A DNA stretch of 64,000 nt from Sphingomonas sp. OV641 (GCF_900109205.1 NZ_FNZB01000002.1:434001-498000); one strand, 5' to 3'; positions 27,128-37,135 are shown, numbered from the stretch's first letter. Notes: a model not told the origin generated them from the letters alone. Numbers and translations: made by a program.

Positions 27128-28516
27128 TCAGCTCCCGGCAGAAGGAGCCCGAACGGTCTCGATCGCTTGCCGGCCGCTGCGCGGGCGGATCTGGCTCTGC
27201 TTGCGATAGTCGACATCATCATACGTGAGGTTGGCGAACTCCGCCCGGCGCGGACCAAGATAGCCGAACAGGAAGGCGGCCACCTTGCGCATCTGGATCT
27301 CCTCGGTTCCTTCGGTGATGCGATAGCGGCGGTGATGGCGGTAGATGTGCTCGAACGCCTTGTGCCGCGAATAGCCGATGCCGCCATGCACCTGCATCGC
27401 GCGATCAGCCGCCTCACAGCAAAGGCGGTTCGCCCAATAGTTGCACATCGATACCTTGTCGGAGATGCGCTTCTCCACCTCAGGATGCGGCATCTGGTCC
27501 ATCTCCCAGGCCGTCTTGCGGATCAGCAGGCGCAGCATCTCACATTGCGTGGCGAGTTCCACCAGCGGGAACTGAATTGCCTGGTTGCGCGCGAGATCTT
27601 CGCCGAACGGCTTGCGTTGCCGCGCGTAGCGGATGGCTTCCTCGATGCAGTAAACTGCCGAGCCGAGTGAGCCGGCGGCCTGCCTGATCCGGTTCTCGTG
27701 CACGAATGATTGCGCGAGCGCGAGCCCACCCTCGGGTGGCCCGAAGATCGCGGCATCCGGCACCCAGACGTTGGTGAAGCTCACGCGCGGGTGGTCGGTC
27801 GGCATGTTGAAGGTCCAGAGATATTCCTCCGCCTTCACGCCCGGATCGTCGGCCGGCACCAGGAAGCAGGTGATCCCGCGCGCCGCGCCGTCCTCACCGC
27901 TCGTACGCGCGAACAGGGCGCAATGCGTTGCCGAGTTCATGCCGCTCGTCCACATCTTCTCGCCGTTGATGAGCCAGCCATCCACGCCGTCCCGCGTTTC
28001 GCGCACCGCTCGCGTCGCCATATGGGTCGCGTCTGACCCGTGATACGGCTCGGTCAGGCCGAAGGTCACCCGCCGGTTGAACTGCAGCATGCCTTCGATG
28101 AATTCGGCCTTCTGCTCGGGCGTGCCGAAGTCGCGAAACATGACGATGAACGGGTTGTTCGCGACGACCGAATGCTCGTTCTGCTGGTCATAGTGCAGGC
28201 CCAGCCCCTTCGACGCGAGATATTCGCGGATCACCGTCATCCAGAGGTTGTTGCCGTCCTTTCCGCCGAATTCGGCTGGCAGCGCGAACCGCAGATAGCC
28301 GGCCTTGTCGGCGCGACGCTTGGCCTCGCGCAGCAATTCCTCCCATTCGTGGCGCGGCAGCCCGCCGCGCTCGAAATCGGTGCGCGCATATTCGCGGCGA
28401 TGATCGAAGAAGCGAACATTATCGTCCTGCTCCTCCAGCGGCCGGATCTCCGCTTCGATGAACGTGTCGAGCTCCTTCAAGAAGGCCAGGAGTTCATCGG
28501 GAATGCTAAAGTCCAT
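27128..28516 (-). CDS. Acyl-CoA dehydrogenase family protein (LvaC/ACAD11-like)
   Basis: A 462-residue flavoprotein. The N-terminal helical domain starts MDFSIPDELLAFLKELDTFI. The middle domain has VTFGLTEPYHGSDATHMATR and the C-terminal helices contain GGIGYSRHKAFEHIYRHHRR with the terminal RITEGTEEIQMRKVAAFLFG. It is longer than ordinary short-chain enzymes (about 380-400). In the levulinate system the corresponding LvaC removes phosphate from 4-phosphoacyl-CoA to give an enoyl-CoA and then rehydrates it. Adjacent kinase and DUF6285 genes point to that reaction rather than simple beta-oxidation, but the substrate is unproven. ATG 28516 is the first homologous residue. Confidence 0.88.
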   Translation of the reverse strand: MDFSIPDELLAFLKELDTFIEAEIRPLEEQDDNVRFFDHRREYARTDFERGGLPRHEWEELLREAKRRADKAGYLRFALPAEFGGKDGNNLWMTVIREYLASKGLGLHYDQQNEHSVVANNPFIVMFRDFGTPEQKAEFIEGMLQFNRRVTFGLTEPYHGSDATHMATRAVRETRDGVDGWLINGEKMWTSGMNSATHCALFARTSGEDGAARGITCFLVPADDPGVKAEEYLWTFNMPTDHPRVSFTNVWVPDAAIFGPPEGGLALAQSFVHENRIRQAAGSLGSAVYCIEEAIRYARQRKPFGEDLARNQAIQFPLVELATQCEMLRLLIRKTAWEMDQMPHPEVEKRISDKVSMCNYWANRLCCEAADRAMQVHGGIGYSRHKAFEHIYRHHRRYRITEGTEEIQMRKVAAFLFGYLGPRRAEFANLTYDDVDYRKQSQIRPRSGRQAIETVRAPSAGS

Positions 28517-28595
28517 GTTCCAGTCTCCGTGCGATGGGAGTGCCGCAAGGGTGGCAGGGCACCTGTGGTGAGGAAGAAAGCGGAGCGGCCATGGC

Positions 28596-30020
28596 TCAGC
28601 TGATGGTTTCGGCGACGATCGAGCGGCGCGCGTGCCAGAACAGCGCCGCTGCCGGCAGGCCAAGAAGCGCCACGATGGTCAGCGATGTCCGCACGCCCTC
28701 GGCCGGGCCGACGGATGCGGCGGCCAGATCGCTGATTAGACCCACTCCCAGCGGTCCCATGCCAAGGCCGATCAGATTGGCGACGAAAAGCAGGATCGCG
28801 GTGGCCGTGGCGCGTGCGGAGGCTGGCACCAGCCCCTGGATCGCGGCGTAGGAGGGGGCGAGCCAAAGCGCGTTGAGCAGCGACGGCACGGCCAGGATCA
28901 TCAACGCGGCGGTGACGGAGCTGCTGTGCAGCGCGACGATGCTGAACGGCAGTGCGGTCAGCGATCCGGCGACGGGAAGCAGCACATAGGCGCGGGCATC
29001 GCGCTTGACGAAGAGGTCGGCGACATAGCCGCCCGCCAGCGTTCCGAGCCCGGACGTCACCCCCGTCACCAGACCGAGCGCGAGGCCAAGAAAGCCGCCG
29101 GTCTTTAGGCCGAACGCCGCTGCCATGGCCGAGAGTTCGCCGGCATGGTTGCGGTAGAAGAACGAGGCGAGAAAGGCCGTCGTCCCGTAGGAGATGAAGG
29201 CCTTCAGCGCGACGGCGGATACCACCAGCCAATAGGTGCGGCTGCGGCGGAGCATCGCGAACGTGGCGGCGAACCCCGGGGCCTGGGTGGTGCGCTGCCG
29301 GATCTCGGCCGACCATCTGCGCCGCGGCTCCTTCAATGTCGTGACCACCAGCAGTGCCAGCAGCAGACCGGGCGCGCCGGCCAGCAGAAACGCCGATCGC
29401 CAGCCCCATTGGTCTGCCACAAGCCCGCCGGCCGCCATGCCGATCAGCGCGCCCAGCGGCGAGCCGAGAAGATAGATGGAAAGCGCCGAGGCACGCTCTT
29501 CCTTGGGTGTATAATCGGTGATGAGCGACATGGCCGGCGGGGTGCAGCCTGCCTCGCCGATGCCGACACCGACGCGTGCCGCGACCAGTTGAACGAAGTT
29601 CTGCGCCGCGCCGCATAGCGCGGTAAACCCGCTCCAGATCGTCACCGCGCCGCCGATGATCCATGGCCGGTTGCCGCGTTCGGACCAGGTCGCGATCGGG
29701 ATGCCCAGCAGCGTGTATAGCAGCGCAAAGGCGAGGCCTGTCAGCAGCCCCAATTGCCAGTCCTTCAGATCCAGGTCGTGCTTGATCGGCTCGGCCAGGA
29801 TGGCGAGGATCTGCCGATCGAGGAAGTTGAAGGTGTAGACGGCGAGAAGCACCAGGAGCGCATAGCGGCGGTAGCCGCGGCTCACCGGACCGATCGGGGA
29901 GGGGGCCGCCGGGTCGACGACGGCGGGGGTCGCATCGCCCGGCGGTGGGGCTGCCGCGGCGAGCATCGGCGTGTTTGCCCCCAAGCCATGCGCGCCATGC
30001 GCGCCGCCCGCGTCGGTCAT
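28596..30020 (-). CDS. MFS transporter
   Basis: A 474-residue, 12-segment major facilitator. After a Pro/Ala-rich N-terminus come YALLVLLAVYTFNFLDRQIL and the loop 2 region WSERGNRPWIIGGAVTIWSG, then RVGVGIGEAGCTPPAMSLIT. These features fit the anion:cation or spinster-like groups seen in sphingomonad catabolic operons. Its start overlaps the stop of the upstream acyl-CoA synthetase by 4 nt (ATGA), so it is in the same operon. It probably moves the acid that the synthetase activates. Confidence 0.88.
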   Translation of the reverse strand: MTDAGGAHGAHGLGANTPMLAAAAPPPGDATPAVVDPAAPSPIGPVSRGYRRYALLVLLAVYTFNFLDRQILAILAEPIKHDLDLKDWQLGLLTGLAFALLYTLLGIPIATWSERGNRPWIIGGAVTIWSGFTALCGAAQNFVQLVAARVGVGIGEAGCTPPAMSLITDYTPKEERASALSIYLLGSPLGALIGMAAGGLVADQWGWRSAFLLAGAPGLLLALLVVTTLKEPRRRWSAEIRQRTTQAPGFAATFAMLRRSRTYWLVVSAVALKAFISYGTTAFLASFFYRNHAGELSAMAAAFGLKTGGFLGLALGLVTGVTSGLGTLAGGYVADLFVKRDARAYVLLPVAGSLTALPFSIVALHSSSVTAALMILAVPSLLNALWLAPSYAAIQGLVPASARATATAILLFVANLIGLGMGPLGVGLISDLAAASVGPAEGVRTSLTIVALLGLPAAALFWHARRSIVAETIS

Positions 30021-31561
30021 ATCTGGCGCCCCGCATCCTGCCAGTAGGGATCGCGCAGCTCGCGCTTGAAGATCTTGCCCGAATCCTCGCGCGGCAACGT
30101 GTCGCGGAACTCGACCACGCGGGGCACCTTGAAGCCGGCAAGTCGGCTGCGAACGAAGGTGCGCACGTCATCGATGTCGATCCGCGCGCCTGCCTCCGGC
30201 TCGACCACGGCGCATAATTGCTCGCCGAACTCCGCGTCCGGAATGCCGAACACCGCGCAATCACGCACGCCTTCCAGCTGGAGCAGGGCGGACTCGATCT
30301 CCGCGGGGTAGATATTGACCCCACCCGAGATCACCATGTCGGAGGATCGGCCCGACAGATACAGGAAGCCGTCCTGGTCGAAGAAGCCCACGTCGCCGGT
30401 TGCGATGAGCCCCGGTCGCCGCTCCGCGCCGCGGCGCTTCTCGTCGTCCCTGTTGTAGGTGAAGTCGGCATAGCCGGCGCGCCAGCCCACGATGTCGCCG
30501 GGCTGACCCACGGGCACATCCGCGCCCGTTTCGTCCAGCAGCCGCAAGGTGCAGTTCGGCATGACGCGGCCTACCGTGCCGGGATGGGCCAGCCACTCCT
30601 CCGAGCTGCAGATGGTCAGTCCGCCTACTTCGGTGCTGCCGTAATGCTCCCAGATGATCGGCCCTAACCAGTCGATCATGGCCCGTTTGACATGCGGCGG
30701 GCAGGGCGCGGCTCCGTGCATGACGTAGCGGAGGCTCGACAGGTCGTAGCGCCCGCGCACCTCGGGCGAAAGCTTCAGCAGGCGAACGAACATGGTCGGC
30801 ACGGCGAGCAGGTGCGTGACGCGATGGCGCTCGATATCGCGCAGCAGCTGTTCGGGATCGAACCTGGGCGCAAGCACGATGTTCGCCCCGATGCCGAGGA
30901 AATACATCGCCCAGCCGTTTGGCGCCGAATGATAAAGCGGGCCGGGAAGCAGAAGGACGATCTCCTCTGGCCGATCGTCCCACCCCTGCAGCCCGAAGAT
31001 CGCCCGTGAGATCGCCAGGCCAGCCTCATCATGCTCGGGCCGCGGCGCACGGCGCACGCCCTTGGGCCGCCCGGTCGTGCCGGAGGTATAGATCATCGAA
31101 CCCGGCGACGGTTCGGGCGGCCCGTCGTAAGGCGCGAACTGCTGCAGCCACTCGGCCCAGTGCGGTCCCGCCTCGGATCCCGGGGGCGACGGACCGATCT
31201 GATAAGCGGCGGCGATTTCATCCGGGGTCGGCACGATGATCACGCCCACCCGATCGGGCACGGCGCCGAGGACACCGCCCGCCAGATCGGCATGGCAGAT
31301 CAGGAGCTTGGCGCCGGAGTCTTCGAGGATGTAGCGCGCCTCTTCGGCCGACGCGTGCCAGTTGATCGGCACGACATAGGCGCCCAGAAGCCCGGCGGCG
31401 ACCGAGGCTTCAAGGAACGGGAAGTCGTTGCGCAGAAACAGCGCGATCGTGTCGCCGCGTCCGACCCCGGCGGCCGCGAAACCGGTTGCGGCCCGTGCGG
31501 CATGCTCGCGCACCATGCTCAGGTCGATGTGGCGATCGCCGGAAAACAGCCTCGATGTCAT
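30017..31561 (-). CDS. AMP-dependent acyl-CoA synthetase
   Basis: A 514-residue class I adenylate-forming ligase. Motifs: P-loop MIYTSGTTGRPKGVRRAPRP, WEHYGSTEVGG, TGDVGFFDQDGFLYLSGRSS with the hinge DMVISGGVNIYPAEIE, and catalytic Lys in LPREDSGKIFKRELRD. It would make the CoA thioester that feeds the downstream kinase and dehydrogenase, the role LvaE has in levulinate use. It sits 24 bp behind the TonB-dependent receptor gene and overlaps the MFS gene. Confidence 0.92.
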   Translation of the reverse strand: MTSRLFSGDRHIDLSMVREHAARAATGFAAAGVGRGDTIALFLRNDFPFLEASVAAGLLGAYVVPINWHASAEEARYILEDSGAKLLICHADLAGGVLGAVPDRVGVIIVPTPDEIAAAYQIGPSPPGSEAGPHWAEWLQQFAPYDGPPEPSPGSMIYTSGTTGRPKGVRRAPRPEHDEAGLAISRAIFGLQGWDDRPEEIVLLLPGPLYHSAPNGWAMYFLGIGANIVLAPRFDPEQLLRDIERHRVTHLLAVPTMFVRLLKLSPEVRGRYDLSSLRYVMHGAAPCPPHVKRAMIDWLGPIIWEHYGSTEVGGLTICSSEEWLAHPGTVGRVMPNCTLRLLDETGADVPVGQPGDIVGWRAGYADFTYNRDDEKRRGAERRPGLIATGDVGFFDQDGFLYLSGRSSDMVISGGVNIYPAEIESALLQLEGVRDCAVFGIPDAEFGEQLCAVVEPEAGARIDIDDVRTFVRSRLAGFKVPRVVEFRDTLPREDSGKIFKRELRDPYWQDAGRQI

Positions 31562-31585
31562 GGCGCTTCGCTCCGCTCGAGAAGT

Positions 31586-33913
31586 TCAATTCTTGATGCT
31601 GAAGGTCAGACCAAAGGTCCGCGGGTTGGCGTAATAAGTGAGATACGCCTGCCGTCCGGCGGAGCGCTCAGCGGGGGTCAGCCAGAAGGTGCCGAAGTCA
31701 TAAGCCGCTTGGATCGGCGCATTGTTCGTCAGGTTCTTGCCCCAGACGCTGACCTTCCAGTTCGCCTTCAAAGGGATGAAGTCGATGCTGGCGCCGAAGA
31801 TGTTCCAATCCGACCGGTCGATCGCACCGCGATTGACGTTGTTGGCGTCGCTCAGCGCCAGCTTGGAATGGTAGCTGTAATCCCCGGCGAACTGCATTTC
31901 GAAATCGTCGCTGAGACGCGCGGTGTAACGCGCGCCGGTATTCAGCGAATGCTTGGGCGCGAATGGCATCCGGTTGCCCGCATAGTCAGCCGTGCCCGTG
32001 TTGTACGACAGGTATTCGGCGTCCAGGTAAGAATAATTGACGAAGAGGTTCAGGTCCGGCGTCACATTGGCTGAGCTTTCGAGTTCGATGCCCTGCTGCC
32101 GCGATTTGCCGACACTGCGCGTGAAGCTCAGCCCGTTCTCGAAAAAGGTCGCCTGCAGATTGTCGATTTCCTGCCTGAAGAGCGTCAGGTTGAACTGAAC
32201 CTTTCGATCAAAGAAGCGGCTTTTGGTGCCGATCTCGTAATTGATCGCCTTTTCTGGAGGAAATGGCGTGGTCAGCCCGACGATCGAGTTCTGGCTGGAG
32301 GAGAAGCCGCCGCCCTTGAAGCCCTTGGCGACGGTCCCGTAGAAGTTGAGATCCGGTGTCGGCTCGTACCTGATGTAGACGCGCGGCGTGAACGAGCCCC
32401 AGCGTTCAGGCCCGAACCGTACAAAGGTCGGAACGACCGGGAAGCGCGGGGTGCCGGGAGTACCCGTGATCTCGTCGAAGCCCTTTTTCCGGTCGCTGGT
32501 ATAGCGCGCGCCAATCGATGCGGTGAGCTCGGGCGTGATCTTGAAGGCACCTTCGCCAAAGACGGCGATGCTGCTGTTGTTGGCATATTGCCGGATCTGA
32601 GTCGATTTCAGCAGCGGAACGGAGGTGCCGAACGGCGTGCCCGGCAGCCCTTGCTCATTGTAGAAGTCGCTGCGCTCGTTGCGTTGCCGGAGATAGAAGA
32701 AGCCAGCGACATAGGAGAAGCGTTTCTCGGCGGGCGAGGCGAAGCGCAATTCCTGTGTGAACTGCTTGTCGTTGGTTTCCGCGCGAAGATAATAGACGCT
32801 GAGCGGGATCGCGTCCGGATCGCGGTTGGCATAATTCACGTTGCGCCGGATCGCAGTGATGGACGTCAGAGATCCCGCGTCGCCAACGTCCCAGTCGACG
32901 CGCGCCAGCCCGCCATAATATTCCACGCGGTAACCCGCCGGGTCATTCTGGTCGACGGTGAAGGGATCCGTGGAAAGCGGGGGCAGCAATTGTGGTGTGC
33001 AGACCTCGGCGGCGGGTGTGAAACAGGTCACCTTCGCCGGGTTGCTCGTGCCGTTGTCGTTCATATAATCGGCGGAGATCCGCAGGCTGAGATTGCTCGC
33101 CGGCGTAAACAGCAGCTGGCCGCGGATTGCGTCGACATTCTCTTTATTGAGGTCCGGACCAGCGCGGTTTTCGATGAGTCCGTCGTTCTGGCTGTGCTTG
33201 TACGAGATCCGCGCGGCCAGCTTATCCTCCAGCAGCACGGCGTTGGAAAACCACTCCGCCGCTACCTGACCCTTGTTCCCGATCGTCGCGCTGCCACCCC
33301 AATCATTGTCGAAGGTGGGTCGGCGAGTGGATACGGAGATCGCACCGCCGGTGACGTTGCGTCCGAACAATGTACCCTGGGGACCGCGAAGAACCTCGAT
33401 CCGCTCGATATCGAAGAAGGTGCTGCCCGTGCTCGATACGCCCGAGGTGTAAACGTCGTCGAAGAAGAACACGACGGGAAGGTCGGCCGCCGGTGCGGAC
33501 AACAAGGCGCGGACGCCTCTCAGGCCAATCACGGCAAACGCCTTGTCGGCCGCGGAATTGAAGATGGCCGACGGCACGCGCTGCGACAGGGCGAAGGCAT
33601 CGGTGATGCGCTGTTGCTCCACCTGCTCGGCGCCGAACGCCATGATCGAGAACGGAATGTCCTGGAGACTCGTCTCCCGCCGCTGCGCGGTGACGACGAT
33701 ATCTCCCGGCGCGGCGGCACTCGCTTCAGGCGACGGCTGGGTGATCGCGCTGGATGATTGCGCGCTCCCATCCGACGTTTGCGCCGCCGCAGCGGCAGAT
33801 GTTGGTGGATCTTCGGCCGGTGTCGACGCCTGCGCCAAGCCGGCGCTCGGTGCAAAGGTCAGGAGCAGGCTGGCGCACAAGGGCGCACGACCAAGAGACG
33901 TGACTCTCGTCAT
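31586..33913 (-). CDS. TonB-dependent receptor (outer-membrane transporter)
   Basis: A 775-residue receptor. The signal peptide runs from MTRVTSLGRAPLCASLLL and ends near SAGLAQA. A low-complexity Ala/Ser linker leads to the TonB box and plug (DIVVTAQRRETSLQDIPFSI, VLRGPQGTLFGRNVTGGAIS). The 22-strand barrel ends at the aromatic-poor tail NPRTFGLTFSIKN. It is the first gene of the operon running down to 25540, so its ligand is probably the carboxylate or lactone that the operon degrades. ATG 33913 is set by the signal peptide. Confidence 0.93.
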   Translation of the reverse strand: MTRVTSLGRAPLCASLLLTFAPSAGLAQASTPAEDPPTSAAAAAQTSDGSAQSSSAITQPSPEASAAAPGDIVVTAQRRETSLQDIPFSIMAFGAEQVEQQRITDAFALSQRVPSAIFNSAADKAFAVIGLRGVRALLSAPAADLPVVFFFDDVYTSGVSSTGSTFFDIERIEVLRGPQGTLFGRNVTGGAISVSTRRPTFDNDWGGSATIGNKGQVAAEWFSNAVLLEDKLAARISYKHSQNDGLIENRAGPDLNKENVDAIRGQLLFTPASNLSLRISADYMNDNGTSNPAKVTCFTPAAEVCTPQLLPPLSTDPFTVDQNDPAGYRVEYYGGLARVDWDVGDAGSLTSITAIRRNVNYANRDPDAIPLSVYYLRAETNDKQFTQELRFASPAEKRFSYVAGFFYLRQRNERSDFYNEQGLPGTPFGTSVPLLKSTQIRQYANNSSIAVFGEGAFKITPELTASIGARYTSDRKKGFDEITGTPGTPRFPVVPTFVRFGPERWGSFTPRVYIRYEPTPDLNFYGTVAKGFKGGGFSSSQNSIVGLTTPFPPEKAINYEIGTKSRFFDRKVQFNLTLFRQEIDNLQATFFENGLSFTRSVGKSRQQGIELESSANVTPDLNLFVNYSYLDAEYLSYNTGTADYAGNRMPFAPKHSLNTGARYTARLSDDFEMQFAGDYSYHSKLALSDANNVNRGAIDRSDWNIFGASIDFIPLKANWKVSVWGKNLTNNAPIQAAYDFGTFWLTPAERSAGRQAYLTYYANPRTFGLTFSIKN

Positions 33914-34454
33914 GGTATCCTCCCCGAAAGGATGGCGAGCCATCCTGGCGCCGGGAGCCGAGCTCTGTGTCTCTGGTCTCCCGAACTGATCATGATCGTA
34001 TGCCTGCCGCTCAAAGGGTCAAGAACTAATTATCCAATTAATTAAACTTTTCTACTCACCGTGATTAGCTCTCGTGTAAGACCGCGACTACAGAAAAAGC
34101 GCGTTGTAGCAGTGGGTTGGAGACCGCAGCTTTGTGACTCTGCATCGAATGAGAGCGCCCTGTTCGCCGGCGCTCCTCTTGCCGCCGCTCGGAGGAGCAA
34201 ACACGTAAGCCAATGCCCGTATCTGAATGCGCCGCGTGTTAGGGGTGCGCTCCTCAAGCGTGCGCGGCAGCCATCGGCCCCAATCCCCTCACAGAGGATC
34301 ATCGTCACTTCATCACGCCAGAGCGCCCCGACTGCGGCTATCGCTTAGCTAAAGTTGCCGAGGTGTGCCCTCCGCTCCAGCCAAGTACGTGTGGGTTACC
34401 GACAAAGCGCAACTCACCATACTCCCGTTGACGTGCAACTTGCTGGAGGACAGC
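33914..34454. other. AT-richer spacer between divergent TBDR and acyltransferase genes
   Basis: 541 bp without a gene. The end near the receptor contains an unusually AT-rich stretch for this genome, with TAATTATCCAATTAATTA at 34026-34043. This carries two TAATTA palindromes 6 bp apart and could be promoter or operator sequence. Short open frames here lack codon bias. Confidence 0.45.
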
Positions 34455-35510
34455 GTGCAGACCAAGCCGAAGGCGTCGAGGGAGCTTTGGCTTGATGTAG
34501 CAAAAGGAGTGGGTATCCTTCTCCTTGTCGTCCTGCATGTGTTCTCTGAGTCTAAGGCGCTATACGGCGACGACATCGTGTATTTCTTGAAACTTTTCAG
34601 AATGCCGATGTTCTTTATTGTGTCAGGGTTCCTGTTCGCTCCTGCGCGACCTTGGGCACTCGCTGAGAAACGCGTGAGAACGCTCCTGCTACCCTATGTC
34701 AGCTATCTCGTGCTGGTGTTCCTGCTGATCGTCGGCAGATATTATGCGCTTGGCATGCAATCCGGATATCTTTCGCCCAGAGGCGTTGCTCGGCTGATTG
34801 TCGGCGGTGAATATTTGACCAGAGAATTTGGCGTGTTCTGGTTCGTGACAAGCCTGTTCGCGACTCAGTTGCTATACAATTACCTCAAATTGAAGTTGCA
34901 CGGTCCGCTGACGCGGCCGTTCGCGCTGGCCGTGTTGTTGATCACCACCAGCGGCTATGTCGCCAATCTTCTGTTCCCGCACGTCGGTACCCCGTTGGCG
35001 ATCGGCGCGATCACCTACAGTCTGCCACTTTTCTGGATCGGTCACATCCTCAAGACAGCAAAGGAGGACAGGCTCCGGACATCGGCTCTGTGCGCCATCG
35101 TCATCTTCGGGGCGATTGCGTGTTATTACCTTGGCTATGATCTGGTCATGGACCTGAAAACCACCAAGCCTGGCGTTCCGTTTCTGTCGATCGCACTGGC
35201 TGCGTGCCTTACATGGCTGTTCTTCGAAGCGATGAAGAACCTGTCCAGGGCGTCCATCTCCGACCGGATCTTCACGCCGCTGTCAGAGGCCGCCATCTGC
35301 ATCATGTTTCTGCATCAGTTCATCCACTACACGCTTCGCTACGTTGGCCTCACGTCGGACATGCTGATCTTCGCCATTTGCGTGATCGTTCCTACCATCT
35401 TCTGGTCCCTGGCACGGCGCTGGACTCTCACCGGCGCGCTGTTCCTGGGCACGGCGCCAGCCCCCGCCTTCGCCAAACGGCGTCTGAGTGCGCTGACGAA
35501 CAATCCATGA
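34455..35510 (+). CDS. Acyltransferase 3 family membrane protein
   Basis: A 351-residue integral-membrane acyltransferase with about ten segments. It begins RELWLDVAKGVGILLLVVLH, with the early Asp and His typical of the family, and continues FRMPMFFIVSGFLFAPARPW and AICIMFLHQFIHYTLRYV. Such enzymes O-acetylate or succinylate exopolysaccharide, LPS or glucans. GTG 34455 is chosen because GGAGGACAGC lies just upstream; the frame opens at 34365. Codon use is visibly less GC-biased than in the neighbouring genes, and no polysaccharide cluster is adjacent, so acquisition by transfer is possible. Confidence 0.82.
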   Translation: MQTKPKASRELWLDVAKGVGILLLVVLHVFSESKALYGDDIVYFLKLFRMPMFFIVSGFLFAPARPWALAEKRVRTLLLPYVSYLVLVFLLIVGRYYALGMQSGYLSPRGVARLIVGGEYLTREFGVFWFVTSLFATQLLYNYLKLKLHGPLTRPFALAVLLITTSGYVANLLFPHVGTPLAIGAITYSLPLFWIGHILKTAKEDRLRTSALCAIVIFGAIACYYLGYDLVMDLKTTKPGVPFLSIALAACLTWLFFEAMKNLSRASISDRIFTPLSEAAICIMFLHQFIHYTLRYVGLTSDMLIFAICVIVPTIFWSLARRWTLTGALFLGTAPAPAFAKRRLSALTNNP

Positions 35511-35674
35511 CACTCTTGGGCTTGCTGGCCGACGGCGAAACGCACCGCCACCGGGAAGAACGTCGCTCCCAAACAGCCAGTGCGGATCATGCCTTGGATC
35601 GGCTCTGATCAAAGGGCGGCAGGCAGGAGTCCGCAGCTTCCCGAAAGATTGGGATAGTGACGGCCAACACCATC

Positions 35675-37135
35675 TCAGGGCTGACGCCGATCCACCGCCA
35701 CGAGCCCCTGCAGGCTGTCCGACGCCAAAATGCTTGGCTCAACCTGGTAGCGGCGGGCTATGTTGGTCGCGACCAGCGTGTCCACTTCATACACGTCGAT
35801 ACGGCCTCTGAGCGCGACGATCTGATAGAGCCAGCGACCATCCGGGCTGAGCGCGAGATCGCCAAAGCCGTCGGCACCGGCAAGCGGCGTGGGCGAGGCG
35901 GGATCGACCGCGGCGCCGGCGGCAACAATCTCCCCTCTGGCGATCGTGCCATCCGCGTTGAGGCCGTAGCCGGCAATCACAGCGCCGGAGGTCGCGGCGA
36001 CCCAAAAACTGGAATAATGGGGCGAATAGGCCAGATAGCCGGCCTGAAGCGGGCCCGAAGATTTTGACGGTCCAAGCAGCACGTCTTGAGAGCGGGGGAT
36101 CAGGGCACCGTCGGCGCTCATCTCCCAGGTGGAGATAGAGCCCGTCTGAACGGTAGCGAACGTCGCCGCGGGCGTGCCGGTGGACGACACCGTGCGAGCT
36201 TCCGCGGCGATCACGAACTGACGTCCGCCAGCGGCATATACTTCGATGCCGAGTGCGTTAGGCAGGTTGCGATCCGCGACGTTGTTGATCGCTGTCGACT
36301 GACCGGTGCCCGCCGGGTTGCTCTCAAGTGTGCCGTCGGCCTGGATCCGAAAGCTCGTCAACTCCGCAGCAGTTGGCTGAGGGAGTCGCGGCGACGACGC
36401 GTTCAGCGACGACGCGATCAAGAAAGCTCCATCCGGAGACACCTCAAGGTCAGCCGGCCGGCCGCGCAGATTCAGGGAAAAATCATCCAGCCGGGTCAGC
36501 TCACCTGTCGCTGTGTCAAGGCGCAGCGCCGTGATGTTCCCACTCTGGTCGCTAGGAGCCGTGAACGCGCCGTCTTCGTCCGCATTGGCGACATAGACCG
36601 TGCCAGCTCGATAGGCGAGGCTGATCGGCAAGGTGCCGCCAGTGTCTTCGACGTCGATGCGAGACAGGGTGAAGTCGGCGTTGATCCGGAAGGACGTGAC
36701 GGTGTTGCTACCTGCGTTAACGACCAGAAGATAGCGGTCATCAACCGCAAGCAGGGAGTCTTCGGACATCAGTGGATTGAGACGGCGAGCGCGGTCCATT
36801 TCAGGAACACCGCCGCTTCCTATGCCGCCGGTCGGATAATGATCGATCAGCCTCAGCATCCCGGCAACGTCACGGCCATATGCCACGACGAAGTTTTCCG
36901 GTTCGTCGAAGCCGCTGTTATTTCCCACATGGTCAGTACCGGCATAAACTGCGCCGACGAAGCCTGCCGGTGTGGGAGCGGGCGTTGGTGAAGGTGAAGG
37001 TGATGGTGACGGCGCTGGCGACGCTGGGGGAAGAACCACCGTACCTCCATCGGCATCATCCTCCCCACCGCATGCCGCGCAGGTCAGCATCAGAGCGGTG
37101 AATGAAGACTGCAGCATTAGCTGAATGCGGGACAT
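35675..37135 (-). CDS. Lactonase-like seven-bladed beta-propeller lipoprotein
   Basis: A 486-residue exported protein. The N-terminal signal (SSFTALMLTCAACGG) ends in cysteines that could serve as an imperfect lipobox. A Pro-Ser linker (PASPAPSPSPSPSPTPAPTP) then leads to WD-like repeats with the 6-phosphogluconolactonase/YVTN style: YLLVVNAGSNTVTSFRINAD, LEVSPDGAFLIASSLN, FGDLALSPDGRWLYQIVALR. True lactonase activity is not shown by any motif. Many such propellers are structural or bind metals and haem. It is convergent with the acyltransferase and sits on its own. Confidence 0.75.
   Translation of the reverse strand: MSRIQLMLQSSFTALMLTCAACGGEDDADGGTVVLPPASPAPSPSPSPSPTPAPTPAGFVGAVYAGTDHVGNNSGFDEPENFVVAYGRDVAGMLRLIDHYPTGGIGSGGVPEMDRARRLNPLMSEDSLLAVDDRYLLVVNAGSNTVTSFRINADFTLSRIDVEDTGGTLPISLAYRAGTVYVANADEDGAFTAPSDQSGNITALRLDTATGELTRLDDFSLNLRGRPADLEVSPDGAFLIASSLNASSPRLPQPTAAELTSFRIQADGTLESNPAGTGQSTAINNVADRNLPNALGIEVYAAGGRQFVIAAEARTVSSTGTPAATFATVQTGSISTWEMSADGALIPRSQDVLLGPSKSSGPLQAGYLAYSPHYSSFWVAATSGAVIAGYGLNADGTIARGEIVAAGAAVDPASPTPLAGADGFGDLALSPDGRWLYQIVALRGRIDVYEVDTLVATNIARRYQVEPSILASDSLQGLVAVDRRQP

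Noticed and set aside
35675..37135. The beta-propeller lipoprotein as a lactonase feeding the LvaABCE-like operon
   Set aside because: Attractive because gamma-lactones would give 4-hydroxy acids, but there is no catalytic motif, it is on a separate transcript, and the propeller fold has many roles.
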